A DNA stretch of 64,000 bases from Roseococcus microcysteis (GTDB taxonomy: Bacteria; Pseudomonadota; Alphaproteobacteria; Acetobacterales; Acetobacteraceae). The DNA lies in contig NZ_CP061718.1 in the NCBI RefSeq assembly GCF_014764365.1, forward strand, positions 806,001 through 870,000, written 5' to 3'. A program made the translations under genes and the position numbers. Position 1 is the stretch's first letter; each line of letters begins with the position of its first letter. Shown here in pieces: positions 9,246-17,934 of the stretch. The notes under the pieces are model-generated. The model was not told the origin of the DNA. It did no database searches and was given only the letters and a program-made list of their open reading frames with translations.

Positions 9246-9424
9246 CCGCCGTTCCGTAGGCCCTCACCCGGCCCCCATCATGCTGCTGCGCCATGTCCCC
9301 GCCCTGCGCGTCCGGGGGCAGTCTTCGCCCTTGCACCCCCCGCTGTCCATCAGTGGGAAACGCCGCCCTGCCCCCGCCATGATGGGGGCTGGTCTTGGCC
9401 ACGATCAGGGCACACAAGGGCAGC

Positions 9425-10168
9425 GTGGAGCAAACCGAATACGCGCTGATGGATGCGGTCGAGGACCGCATGTGGTGGTATCGCACCTTGCACGGCCATG
9501 CCCTGGCCGCGCTGGCGGCGTTGCCCGCCGATGCGCGCATCCTGGATGCGGGCTGCGGCACGGGCGGGCTGCTGGCGAAGCTGCGCGCCGCGCGGCCCGG
9601 CGCGCCCCTCTTCGGCGTGGAATACGCGCCCGAAGCCGCCCGTCGCGCCGCCACCAAGGCCGGTGCCGCGGTCGCCGCCGGCACCGTCAACGCCCTGCCC
9701 TTCCCCGATGCGAGCTTCGACGCGGTGGTAAGCCTGGACGTGCTCTGTCACGCGGCGGTGGACGAAGGCGCGGCGCTGGCGGAATTCACCCGCGTGCTGC
9801 GGCCCGGCGGCCTTCTGGTGCTGAACCTGCCCGCCCATGAATGGCTGCGCTCGGCCCATGACGCGCGGGTACACAATGCGCGCCGCTATGCGCGGGGCGA
9901 GGTGGCGGGCAAACTCGCCGCCGCGGGCCTTGCCGAGATTTCCCCCCGCCACTGGAACAGCCTGTTGCTGCCACTCATGTTGCTGCAACGGCGCCTGGTG
10001 AAGCGCGACGACCACGCCGCCTCCGACGTGAAGCCCTTTCCCCCCTGGCTTGATCGCAGCCTCAGCGGCATCTGCGCGTTGGAATCCGCGATGCTTCGCG
10101 CGGGGCTGCGCTTCCCCGCCGGGGGGTCCATCCTCGCCACCGCCCGCAAGCCCGGACCTGTGCCATGA
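9425..10168 (+). CDS. Class I SAM-dependent methyltransferase
   Basis: Methyltransferase of about 247 aa. The SAM-binding motif I is LDAGCGTGGLL near residues 40-50, with the acidic residue of motif II in FGVEYAPEA and motif IV around SLDVLCHA. The N-terminal YALMDAVEDRMWWY is typical of methyltransferases found beside glycosyltransferases. The start is uncertain: GTG 9425 gives the compact family N-terminus, while an in-frame TTG at 9395 is the longer alternative. ATGA overlap with the glycosyltransferase at 10165 suggests both act on the same lipid-linked sugar or glycan; the acceptor is not known. Confidence 0.75.
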   Translation: MEQTEYALMDAVEDRMWWYRTLHGHALAALAALPADARILDAGCGTGGLLAKLRAARPGAPLFGVEYAPEAARRAATKAGAAVAAGTVNALPFPDASFDAVVSLDVLCHAAVDEGAALAEFTRVLRPGGLLVLNLPAHEWLRSAHDARVHNARRYARGEVAGKLAAAGLAEISPRHWNSLLLPLMLLQRRLVKRDDHAASDVKPFPPWLDRSLSGICALESAMLRAGLRFPAGGSILATARKPGPVP

Positions 10169-11124
10169 CCGAGACCCATTACCCCGTGGGGCTTTCCATC
10201 GTCGTTCCCGTCTATCGTGGCGCCGCCACGGTCGGAAAGCTGGTGGAGGCGCTCTCCGCCCTGAAGCCCGCGGGCGGCATCGAGATCGTCCTGGTGAACG
10301 ACGGCAGCCCCGATGACAGCGGCGATGTCTGCCGGCGCCTGGCCGAAACCGCCACCGTGCCCCTGACCTATGTCGAGCACGCACGCAATTTCGGCGAGCA
10401 CAACGCGGTGCTGACCGGGCTGCGCCATGCCCGCGGCGCCTACATCATCAACATGGATGACGACCTGCAGAACCCGCCGGAGGAGGTGATCCGCCTCTAT
10501 GACCATGCGCGGCTGGGCGGCTGGGACGTGGTCTATACGCGCTACGCCAAGAAGGAGCATGAGGGCTGGCGCAACCTCGGCTCCAAATTCGCCAACAAGG
10601 TGGCGGATTCGCTGCTGGACAAGCCCAAGGGCCTCTACCTCTCCTCCTTCCGCTGCATGAGCGCGCTCGTGGCGCAGGAGGTCGTGAAATACACCGGCCC
10701 CTACCCCTACATTGACGGCCTGATCATGCAGGTGACGCAGCGCATCGCCTCCATCGAGGTGGCGCATTACCCACGCGCCGAAGGCCGGTCCAACTACACC
10801 ATGCGTCGCCTGGTGCGGCTGTGGCTCAACCTCGCCACCAATTTCTCCATCCTGCCGCTGCGCTTCGCGACCATGGCGGGGGTGGCCATGGGGGCGCTGG
10901 GCTTCCTGCTGGCGCTGTTCGTGGTGATCGAGGCGCTGTTCTTCGTCACGCCCTCGGGCTGGGCGTCCATGATGGTGCTGATCCTGCTCGTCTCCGGCGC
11001 GCAATTCATGATGCTGGGGCTGCTCGGCGAATATGTCGGCCGCGCCTTCCTCTCGGCCAATGGCAAGCCGCAGGGGGTGGTGCGTGAGGTGATCCAGGCG
11101 CGCGCCCCGGTCCGCGCGGAATGA
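10165..11124 (+). CDS. Family 2 polyprenyl-phosphate glycosyltransferase (ArnC/DPM1-like)
   Basis: Glycosyltransferase of 319 aa. The GT-A fold opens with LSIVVPVYRG (residues 10-19), then VNDGSPDDS, and the metal-binding acidic motif NMDDDLQNPP. The C-terminal 100 residues hold two transmembrane helices, as in ArnC/PmrF and GtrB, which transfer a sugar from a nucleotide donor to undecaprenyl phosphate at the cytoplasmic face. It is coupled by 4-nt overlaps to the methyltransferase before it and the ArnE-like protein after it. The sugar is unknown. Confidence 0.85.
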   Translation: MTETHYPVGLSIVVPVYRGAATVGKLVEALSALKPAGGIEIVLVNDGSPDDSGDVCRRLAETATVPLTYVEHARNFGEHNAVLTGLRHARGAYIINMDDDLQNPPEEVIRLYDHARLGGWDVVYTRYAKKEHEGWRNLGSKFANKVADSLLDKPKGLYLSSFRCMSALVAQEVVKYTGPYPYIDGLIMQVTQRIASIEVAHYPRAEGRSNYTMRRLVRLWLNLATNFSILPLRFATMAGVAMGALGFLLALFVVIEALFFVTPSGWASMMVLILLVSGAQFMMLGLLGEYVGRAFLSANGKPQGVVREVIQARAPVRAE

Positions 11125-11462
11125 GCCTCTACTGGGCGGCCCTGGCCGCGGCCATTTCCTCCTCGCTGGTGGGGCAGGTGCTGCTGAAGGCCGGCGCGGA
11201 TGCGGCGGCGCAGATGTCCTTCTTCCTGCAATTGCTGCGTTGGCAGACCATCCTGGGCATCGGCTTCTATGGCGCGGGCGCGCTGCTCTACATCCTGGCG
11301 CTGCGCCGCATCCCGATGAGCGTGGCGCTGCCCTGCACGGCGGCGAGCTATGTCGTGATCGCCGCCATCGGCTGGTACTTCTTCCAGGAACCACTGGGGG
11401 CGCAGAAGCTGGCCGCCATCTTCCTCATCGCGACGGGGGTGGTGCTGCTGGCGACGGCGTGA
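11121..11462 (+). CDS. Small four-helix EamA/SMR-type permease (ArnE-like)
   Basis: A 113-aa membrane protein with four hydrophobic segments, a half-size EamA protein of the SMR/ArnE type. ArnE and ArnF together flip undecaprenyl-phosphate-aminoarabinose across the inner membrane. Here the gene directly follows an ArnC-like transferase (ATGA overlap), so flipping of the sugar-lipid made by that enzyme is the natural inference; no second half-size partner is seen, so it may act as a homodimer. Its 3' end faces the ABC exporter gene with a 27-nt gap. Confidence 0.75.
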   Translation: MSLYWAALAAAISSSLVGQVLLKAGADAAAQMSFFLQLLRWQTILGIGFYGAGALLYILALRRIPMSVALPCTAASYVVIAAIGWYFFQEPLGAQKLAAIFLIATGVVLLATA

Positions 11463-11489
11463 TGCGCCCGACCGGCGGCGCGCCCCGCT

Positions 11490-13250
11490 TCATCCGGCCG
11501 TGAAAGCCTGGGTCCGAACCAGTCGCGCATAGAGTCCGCCCGCCGCCATCAGCTCGGCATGGGTGCCCTGCTCCACATCGCGCCCCTCATTCATCACCAC
11601 GATGCGGTCGGCATTCTGCACGGTGGCGAGGCGGTGCGCGATGACCAGCGTGGTCCGCCCCTGGCGCAGCCTGGCCAGCGCCTCCTGCACCGCGGCCTCG
11701 TTCTCCGCGTCCAGCGCGCTGGTGGCCTCGTCCAGTAGCAGCACGCGCGGGTCGCGCAGCAGGGCGCGGGCGAGGCTCACCCGCTGGCGCTGCCCGCCCG
11801 AGAGCCTGCCCCCGCCCGGCCCCAGCACCGTGTCGTAGCCTTGCGGCAGGGCTTCCAGAAAGGCATGGGCCTGGGCGGCACGCGCGGCGGCCTCGACCTC
11901 GGCGCGGGTGGCGCCGGGACGGCCGCAGGCGATGTTGGCCAGCGCCGTGTCGTCGAAGATCACCGCCTCCTGCCCCACGAAGGCGATGGCGTCGCGCAGC
12001 GAGGCCAGCGTCACCTCCCGCACATCCGCCCCATCCAACAGGATGCGCCCGGCCGTCGCGTCATGCAGCCGCGGCAGCAGCGCGATGGCGGTGGACTTTC
12101 CCGCGCCGGACGGCCCGACCAGCGCCACCGTCTGCCCAGGCTCCGCCAGGAAATCCAACCGCTCGATCGCCGGGATCTCGCTGCCCGGGTAGTGGAAGCC
12201 CACGCCCTCGAAGCGCAGCGCGCCGCGCCCGGCGGGCAGCGGAAGTGCCGCGGGCGCATCGGTCACGCGGCGCGGCGTGTCCATCACGCCGAAGACGCGG
12301 TTGAGCCCGGCCAACCCCTCCTGCAAAGCGGCGTTCAGACTTCCCAGCGCGCGCACCGGCCGCGCCGCGATCAGCACCGCCGCCACGAAACCCGTGAACT
12401 CGCCGATGGTTCCCTGGCCCGTGGTCACCCGCCAGCCCACCACCAGCAGCACCAGGGCGACCGTCAGCCCGCCCAGCACCTCCAGAATAGGGTCCACGCG
12501 CGCGCGGGCGCGGACGATGCGCAGCAGGCTCTCCCGCAGGGCGGCGAAGGCCTGGCGGGCCCGACCCTCCTCCTGCGCCTCCAACCGGTAGGTTCGGACC
12601 ACACGCGCGGCCGCGAAACTCTCGTTCAGCAAGGCGGAGGTGTCGCCCGCCCGGTCCTGCATGCCCCTGGCCGCCCGCCGCACCCGCTTGCCGATGACGG
12701 CGATGGGCCAGGCCGCGATGGGATAGAGAAGCGCCGCCATCAACGCCAGTTGCCAGTCGAGCCACAGCATTGAGGCCACCAGCCCCACGATGGTCAGCGC
12801 ATCCCCCGCGCCATTCAGGCTGCGCGCGATGGCCTCGCGGATGGCGGCGGCATCGGTCGTGAAGCGCATGGCCTGCCGCGCCGGCGCCTCGGCGGCGATG
12901 GTGGCATAGTCCGCGCGGGTCAGCGCGCCGAACAGCCCGTTCTGGATGTGCTCGATGGTGCCCAGCGCCGCCCCGTGCAGGTTGACCTGCTGGAGATACA
13001 TGAAGGCCGCCCGCACCGAGGTGGCCAGGATGATGACCAGGGGCAGCCAGACCAGCGCCTCGGTCCGCCCCGCGGTGAAGAGGTCGAAAGCCTGCTGGAT
13101 GATGATAGGATAGATGGCCGTGCTCGCCGCCAGCCCCAGGGTGAAGACCATGGCCAGGAAGAAGCGCCGCCGCTCATGGACCAGGTGTTCGCGCCAGAGG
13201 CGACGGATGAGGGGCAGCGAGGCGGTCTCGGCCAGGGCTTTGGAAGGCAT
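11490..13250 (-). CDS. ABC exporter, fused permease/ATPase (MsbA-like)
   Basis: A 586-aa half-transporter with an N-terminal six-helix ABC transmembrane domain (about residues 25-310) and a C-terminal ATPase. Walker A GPSGAGKST is at 379-387, the signature LSGGQRQR begins at 483, Walker B VLLLDE at 503-508, and the H-loop AHRL follows. The family includes lipid A and lipid flippases; the substrate here is not shown. It starts 9 nt after the stop of the CCA-adding enzyme gene, in a run of housekeeping genes on the same strand. Confidence 0.9.
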   Translation of the reverse strand: MPSKALAETASLPLIRRLWREHLVHERRRFFLAMVFTLGLAASTAIYPIIIQQAFDLFTAGRTEALVWLPLVIILATSVRAAFMYLQQVNLHGAALGTIEHIQNGLFGALTRADYATIAAEAPARQAMRFTTDAAAIREAIARSLNGAGDALTIVGLVASMLWLDWQLALMAALLYPIAAWPIAVIGKRVRRAARGMQDRAGDTSALLNESFAAARVVRTYRLEAQEEGRARQAFAALRESLLRIVRARARVDPILEVLGGLTVALVLLVVGWRVTTGQGTIGEFTGFVAAVLIAARPVRALGSLNAALQEGLAGLNRVFGVMDTPRRVTDAPAALPLPAGRGALRFEGVGFHYPGSEIPAIERLDFLAEPGQTVALVGPSGAGKSTAIALLPRLHDATAGRILLDGADVREVTLASLRDAIAFVGQEAVIFDDTALANIACGRPGATRAEVEAAARAAQAHAFLEALPQGYDTVLGPGGGRLSGGQRQRVSLARALLRDPRVLLLDEATSALDAENEAAVQEALARLRQGRTTLVIAHRLATVQNADRIVVMNEGRDVEQGTHAELMAAGGLYARLVRTQAFTAG

Positions 13251-13259
13251 GCCCCCCGG

Positions 13260-14429
13260 CTAAAGCAAGCCGCGCAGGTGGTCCAGGCAAGCCTCGCGCC
13301 CCGCTTCGGCGCCGCCTTCCAGCCACCAGGCGCGGGTCGCGGCCAGCAGGGCGCCCACGCGCGGGCCGGGCGGCACGCCCAAGGCCAGCGCGTCCCGCCC
13401 CTGGAGCGGGAAATCCGGCCCCGGGCCGAGGTCGAACAGGGGGGCAAGGTCAAGGCGTCCCTGCGCGGCGGCCACCAGGGCCACCTCACCCGGCCGGGCA
13501 TGACCGCGCGCCGCCACCTCGGCCGCGAAGCGCCGGCGGGCGCGGGGGTCGGTGGGGTCGGCGGGCACCGTCCCGATGGCGTGCAGGGCGCGCAGCCGCG
13601 CCGCCTCCTCGCCCGAGAATTTCAGCCGGCGCGCCAGGGCCGCGATGTCCGTGCCCACCGGCAGCAACAGCGCCAGGCGCAGCAGCACATCCCCCTCGCC
13701 CCGCGCCACGGCGGCATCGAGCCGCGTGGGGGCCCCGGCCTCGGGCAGAATGGCGGGCAGCACGCCGCTTTTTGCCATCAGCGTGAGGGCGGCGCGCGGG
13801 TCGGGCGCGGCCAGCAACCGCTTGATCTCGCTCCAGACACGTTCGGCCGAAAGGCGGGCGAGGCCCGGCACGGCGGCGCGGATGGCGTCCAGCGCCTCGG
13901 CATCGGGGACCTCGCCGCCATAACGCGCCTGAAAGCGGAAGAAGCGCAGCGCGCGGAGGTAATCCTCCGCCAGCCGCGTGGCCGCATCCCCCACGAAGCG
14001 CACCCGCCGCGCGGCGAGGTCCGCCACGCCGCCGAAGGGGTCGTGCAGCGTGCCATCGCCCTCCATGGACATGGCGTTGATGGTGAAGTCGCGCCGGGCG
14101 GCGTCCTCCTTCCAGTCGGTGGTCCAGGCCACCTCGGCGTGGCGGCCATCGGTCACGACATCGCGCCGGAGGGAGGTCACCTCGATGGGCGCGCGGTCCA
14201 GCACGGCGGTGACGGTGCCATGCGCGAGCCCCGTCTCGAAGACGCGCAAGCCCGCGGCCTTGAGGCGGCGGGCGATCTCCTCCGGCGGGAAGGGTGCGGC
14301 CATGTCGATGTCGTGCACCGGCAGCGCGGCCAGGTGGTCCCGCACGCAGCCGCCCACCGCCCGCGCGCCCGGCAGGGCCGCGAAGATGGCGCGCGGCGCG
14401 GGGTCGGCCAGGAAGGCGGGGGCGGGCAC
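13260..14429 (-). CDS. cca: CCA tRNA nucleotidyltransferase
   Basis: CCA-adding enzyme of 389 aa. The class II polymerase-beta fold shows GGCVRD at residues 26-31, the catalytic carboxylates DID at 40-42, and RRDFTINAM at 112-120. The neck and body domains follow (residues about 150-250), and a weaker helical C-terminal region ends the protein. No HD phosphohydrolase domain is seen, as in most alphaproteobacterial versions. It adds or repairs the 3' CCA of tRNAs. Start chosen as GTG 14429, four nt past the stop of the small membrane protein; upstream in-frame codons are out of family alignment. Confidence 0.9.
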   Translation of the reverse strand: MPAPAFLADPAPRAIFAALPGARAVGGCVRDHLAALPVHDIDMAAPFPPEEIARRLKAAGLRVFETGLAHGTVTAVLDRAPIEVTSLRRDVVTDGRHAEVAWTTDWKEDAARRDFTINAMSMEGDGTLHDPFGGVADLAARRVRFVGDAATRLAEDYLRALRFFRFQARYGGEVPDAEALDAIRAAVPGLARLSAERVWSEIKRLLAAPDPRAALTLMAKSGVLPAILPEAGAPTRLDAAVARGEGDVLLRLALLLPVGTDIAALARRLKFSGEEAARLRALHAIGTVPADPTDPRARRRFAAEVAARGHARPGEVALVAAAQGRLDLAPLFDLGPGPDFPLQGRDALALGVPPGPRVGALLAATRAWWLEGGAEAGREACLDHLRGLL

Positions 14430-14433
14430 GGTC

Positions 14434-14685
14434 TCAGCGCTGGCGCTGCACCGGGGGCGGGGTGCTGCCCTCGATGCGGGCGGGGACGTAATCGTCGTCG
14501 CGGTCAATGCTGCGCGACAGGCCGTAATAGAAGGCAAGTCCCACTGTCATCACCACCGCGATGCCCGCCAGCCCCAGCACGAGCGGCGGCGGCGTGATGC
14601 CCTCCTGCTGCCCCGCGAGATACCACCAGAGCGCGTAGATGCCGAAGGGCAGCAGGAAAAGGATCAGTCCGAAAACGACGCCCAT
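14434..14685 (-). CDS. Small membrane protein, possibly DUF6111
   Basis: An 83-aa protein with two hydrophobic helices (about residues 3-24 and 33-55) and an acidic, proline-rich cytoplasmic tail containing DRDDDYVPAR. It sits between the CoA pyrophosphatase and CCA-transferase genes on the same strand, a position occupied by short DUF6111-type proteins in related alphaproteobacteria; that name is from memory of the neighbourhood and not proven. No function can be given. Confidence 0.65.
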   Translation of the reverse strand: MGVVFGLILFLLPFGIYALWWYLAGQQEGITPPPLVLGLAGIAVVMTVGLAFYYGLSRSIDRDDDYVPARIEGSTPPPVQRQR

Positions 14686-14723
14686 GAATGGAAACCCCTG
14701 GAGAAATGACGCGCGGGCGGCGC

Positions 14724-15311
14724 TCAGCCCTGCCCCCTCAAGCCCCGCGCGAGCTCAACGAGTATGGTGGCGGTGGCGCCCCAGATGAACTCCTGCTCAT
14801 GTGGCCAGACCCAGTATTCGCGCAACTGTCCTTTCCATTCCGCGCGTTCGCGGCGCGGGGCGGCGGGGTCGAGCACGGTGGCCAGCGGCAATTCGAAGGC
14901 CAGCGCCACCTCGCCGGGGTCGGGCTGGAGGGTGAAGCCCGGCTGAAGCAGACCGATGACGGGCGTGATCTCGAAGCCGGTCAGCGTGCGCTGCACGGGC
15001 ATGCGGCCCGCAAGCTCCGGCCAGCGGGGGTCGAGGCCCACCTCCTCCATCGCCTCGCGCAGCGCCGCCTGTTCGGGCGTCTCGCCAGGCTCGATGCGGC
15101 CGCCGGGGAAGCTCACCTGGCCGGGATGGGAGGAGAGGTGCGCCGCGCGCCGCGTCAGCAGAACGGAGGGTCCATCGGCATGCAGCACGAGCGGCACCAG
15201 CACGGCGCAAAGCCGCGTGGCGGCGCCGGGTTCCTCCGTGGACGGAATGGCGGGCGCCGCCTCGAACACTCCGGGACGGGCGAGGCGGTCGCGCAGTTCG
15301 CCTGGGCTCAC
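14724..15311 (-). CDS. NUDIX CoA pyrophosphatase
   Basis: A 195-aa protein of the NudL/CoA pyrophosphatase type. The conserved sequence LLTRRAAHLSSHPGQVSFPGG (residues about 51-71) contains the family-specific segment ahead of the NUDIX box, whose helix is REAMEEVGL. These enzymes split CoA to 3',5'-ADP and phosphopantetheine. Its start overlaps the stop of the DUF1285 gene by 4 nt (15308-15311), so the two are co-translated. Confidence 0.85.
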   Translation of the reverse strand: MSPGELRDRLARPGVFEAAPAIPSTEEPGAATRLCAVLVPLVLHADGPSVLLTRRAAHLSSHPGQVSFPGGRIEPGETPEQAALREAMEEVGLDPRWPELAGRMPVQRTLTGFEITPVIGLLQPGFTLQPDPGEVALAFELPLATVLDPAAPRRERAEWKGQLREYWVWPHEQEFIWGATATILVELARGLRGQG

Positions 15312-15955
15312 TCCGCGGCCATGTCGAGGGCGGTGACCTCGTCAATGGGGAAGAAGACGCCCTCGCTCCAGACGCCCATGATCTCGCGCCCGTCCATGCG
15401 CTCGGTCACGGCCAGCGCCACCATCTCATAGAAGACGGCGCGGTTGATCTTGGCCTCGAGCCCCGGGCGGATGGTGACATAGGGGCGGGGTTCGCGCGTG
15501 CGGCGGTCGAGCTGGATGCGGATGGGGTGCTTGCGGCCCGCGGTCACCACCTCATCGCAATTGGTACGGAAGGTGAGGCACTGCTGGGGGGCGAGGCCGG
15601 TGCCGCAATCGCAATGGCGCCAGACCATCTCGACTGCGACGAAGGGGGCGTCCTCGACGGTGATGCGGCCGCGTTCGACCGGCGTTTCGAGGAGATAGGA
15701 GCCATCGGGTTCACGCTTGAGCACCGAGGCGAAGAGGCAGACCAGTTCCTTCCGGCCGATGGGACTGCCCTTGTAGAACCAGGTCCCGTCGCGGGCGATC
15801 CGCATGTCCAGGTCGCCGCAATCATGTTTGGGGCGGGGTGGCGGGCTGCCCTTGCCGGTCAGCGTGCTGCCCTGGGTTGGACCACGGGCCCATTCCGGAA
15901 CCGTTCCCTCCCGTGTGCCTCCATTCGGAGCTTTGTTCCGACGTTCCGGCGGCAT
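15308..15955 (-). CDS. DUF1285 family protein
   Basis: About 215 aa. After a low-complexity basic and proline-rich N-terminus the conserved DUF1285 core begins near residue 55 (DLDMRIARDGTW) and includes GSPIGRKELV and FRTNCDEVV, ending with VFFPIDEV. The function of the family is unknown; structures show a beta-rich, PepSY-unlike fold as far as I recall. The start is uncertain: ATG 15955 is taken, ATG 15979 is the upstream alternative. It diverges from the MoxR gene with a spacer of about 118 nt. Confidence 0.75.
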   Translation of the reverse strand: MPPERRNKAPNGGTREGTVPEWARGPTQGSTLTGKGSPPPRPKHDCGDLDMRIARDGTWFYKGSPIGRKELVCLFASVLKREPDGSYLLETPVERGRITVEDAPFVAVEMVWRHCDCGTGLAPQQCLTFRTNCDEVVTAGRKHPIRIQLDRRTREPRPYVTIRPGLEAKINRAVFYEMVALAVTERMDGREIMGVWSEGVFFPIDEVTALDMAAE

Positions 15956-15960
15956 AGGCT
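15932..15960 (+). promoter_or_regulatory. Candidate promoter for the MoxR cluster
   Basis: TTTGTT (15932-15937), a 17-nt spacer and TAGGCT (15955-15960) point toward the MoxR gene at 16074. It overlaps the proposed start codon of the divergent DUF1285 gene. The -35 box is weak. Called by eye. Confidence 0.3.
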
Positions 15961-16073
15961 TCCCTGACGTGCAAAGCATGAGTGGTCATCATCGCGAAGG
16001 AGGGAAAAAGGGCTGGCGCCGAGGCACCGCATCCCCAATCTCTCCTGAACAGCAATATGGGAACCGTAACCGC

Positions 16074-17069
16074 ATGGGTGAAGTGTCCGACGCAGATTCC
16101 CTGCTGGCCGAGATCGAAGCCCTCGGTGCCCGGCTGCAAAAGGCCCGGGAATCCGTGGGCCGGGTCATCTTCGGGCAGGAGGATGTGGTCGAGCAGACGC
16201 TGATCACCCTGCTCTCCGGCGGCCATGTGCTGCTGGTGGGCGTGCCGGGACTCGGCAAGACGAAGCTGGTCGAGACGCTGGGCACCGTCATGGGCCTGGG
16301 CGAGCGGCGGGTGCAGTTCACCCCCGATTTGATGCCCGCCGACATCCTGGGCAGCGAGGTGCTGGAGGAGGATGCCGAGGGCCGCCGCGCCTTCCGCTTC
16401 CTGCCCGGCCCCATCTTCTGCCAGCTTCTCATGGCCGATGAGATCAACCGCGCGAGCCCGCGCACCCAATCCGCCCTGCTCCAGGCCATGCAGGAGCGGA
16501 AGGTCGCCATCGGCGGCCGCGTGCTGCCCCTGCCCGAGCCCTTCCATGTGCTCGCCACCCAGAATCCGATCGAGCAGGAGGGCACCTACCCCCTGCCCGA
16601 GGCGCAGCTCGACCGCTTCCTGCTGGAGGTGGAGGTCGTCTACCCCGACGAGGCCGCCGAGCGCGCCATGCTGCTGGCCACCACCGGCGCGGAGGAGGAC
16701 AAGGCCCAGCCGGTGCTGACCGGGGCCGAGCTGGTGGCCGCCCAATCCCTCATCCGCCGCATCCCGGTGGGCGAGCAGGTGGTGGACGCCATCCTGAAGC
16801 TGGTGCGCGGCGCCCGCCCTTCCGAGGACGGGCTTCGCGAGGTGCGGGAGAACCTGGCCTGGGGCCCCGGCCCCCGCGCCGCCCAGGCGCTGATGCTGGC
16901 AACGCGCGCGCGGGCCGTGCTGGATGGCCGGCTCTCGCCCAGCGTGGAGGATGTGCTGGCGCTGGCTGAACCCGTGCTGCGGCACCGCATGGCGCTCTCC
17001 TTCTCGGCGCGGGCCGATGGCGTGAAGCTTTCCGAGGTCATCGCGGCCCTGAAGGCCTCCATTGGCTGA
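16074..17069 (+). CDS. MoxR-family AAA+ ATPase
   Basis: A 331-aa AAA+ ATPase of the MoxR branch. Walker A GVPGLGKT is at residues 56-63, Walker B LLMADEIN at 118-125, and the sensor-1 segment ATQNPIEQEGTYPLPEAQ follows, which is diagnostic for MoxR. The C-terminal lid domain is complete. MoxR proteins act with VWA-domain partners as chaperones for envelope or metal-enzyme assembly. It overlaps the DUF58 gene by 8 nt. An ATG start at 16074 is preferred to longer frames because the upstream residues are not conserved in type. Confidence 0.9.
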   Translation: MGEVSDADSLLAEIEALGARLQKARESVGRVIFGQEDVVEQTLITLLSGGHVLLVGVPGLGKTKLVETLGTVMGLGERRVQFTPDLMPADILGSEVLEEDAEGRRAFRFLPGPIFCQLLMADEINRASPRTQSALLQAMQERKVAIGGRVLPLPEPFHVLATQNPIEQEGTYPLPEAQLDRFLLEVEVVYPDEAAERAMLLATTGAEEDKAQPVLTGAELVAAQSLIRRIPVGEQVVDAILKLVRGARPSEDGLREVRENLAWGPGPRAAQALMLATRARAVLDGRLSPSVEDVLALAEPVLRHRMALSFSARADGVKLSEVIAALKASIG

Positions 17070-17934
17070 GGCGGCGCCCCGCCTTTCGGCCGCCGCCGCA
17101 GAGGCGGTGGCGGCGCGCCTCCCCGCCCTGGTGGTGGAGGCCGACCGGGTCGCCAGCACCGTGATGCAGGGCGTGCATGGACGCCGCCGCGCGGGCCATG
17201 GCGATGCCTTCTGGCAATTCCGGCCCTACACGGCGGGCGATGCGGCCTCGCGCGTGGATTGGCGGCAGAGTGCGCGCTCCGACCGGCTCTATGTGCGCGA
17301 GACGGAGTGGGAGGCCGCGCAGACCGTGCTGCTCTGGCGCGACCCCACGGCCTCGATGGAATGGCGCTCCGACAAGCGGCTGCACCCCAAGGCGCAGCGC
17401 GCGGATCTGCTGCTGCTGGCGCTCGCTTCGCTGCTGCTGCGCGGGGGCGAGCGGGTGCGGCTGCTGCCCGGCCAGGGCCGCGCCTTCATGGGAAGGGCCG
17501 CGCTGCCCGCCCTGGCAGCGGCGCTGCTGCGCCCACACGTCGGCGCGCCCGAGGCCGACGCGACCCTGCCCCGCCATGCGCGCCTCGTCATGTTCAGTGA
17601 CTTCCTGCAGCCGCTGCCGCAGGTGCAGGCGACGCTCTCCTCCTTCGCCGCCCGGCCCTTGCGCGGGCAGATGGTGCAGGTGCTGGACCCCGCCGAGGAA
17701 ACCCTGCCCTATCACGGCCGCGTGGTCTTCGAGGGGCTGGAGGGTGAGGCGCCGCTGGTGGTCCCGCGCGTGGAGAATGTGCGCGGCCTCTACGCCGAAC
17801 GCCTCGCCGCCCACCGTGCCGCGCTGGCCGCCATGGCGCGTGCCACGGATTGGGGGTTCCTCACCCACCGCACCGACCACCCGCCCCAGGCGGCGCTGCT
17901 GGCGCTGTGGCAGGCGATGGGGTCCACGCCATGA
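17062..17934 (+). CDS. DUF58 (VWA-like) domain protein
   Basis: A 290-aa protein with the DUF58 core motif RPYTAGDAASRVDWRQSA (residues 54-71), typical of MoxR partners. The C-terminal half is a VWA-like fold with LLLLALASLLL and VMFSDFLQPL segments. No transmembrane helix is evident. The start is TTG 17062 overlapping the MoxR stop; it overlaps the next gene by ATGA (17931-17934). It presumably couples MoxR ATPase activity to the membrane proteins encoded downstream. Confidence 0.85.
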   Translation: MAEAAPRLSAAAAEAVAARLPALVVEADRVASTVMQGVHGRRRAGHGDAFWQFRPYTAGDAASRVDWRQSARSDRLYVRETEWEAAQTVLLWRDPTASMEWRSDKRLHPKAQRADLLLLALASLLLRGGERVRLLPGQGRAFMGRAALPALAAALLRPHVGAPEADATLPRHARLVMFSDFLQPLPQVQATLSSFAARPLRGQMVQVLDPAEETLPYHGRVVFEGLEGEAPLVVPRVENVRGLYAERLAAHRAALAAMARATDWGFLTHRTDHPPQAALLALWQAMGSTP

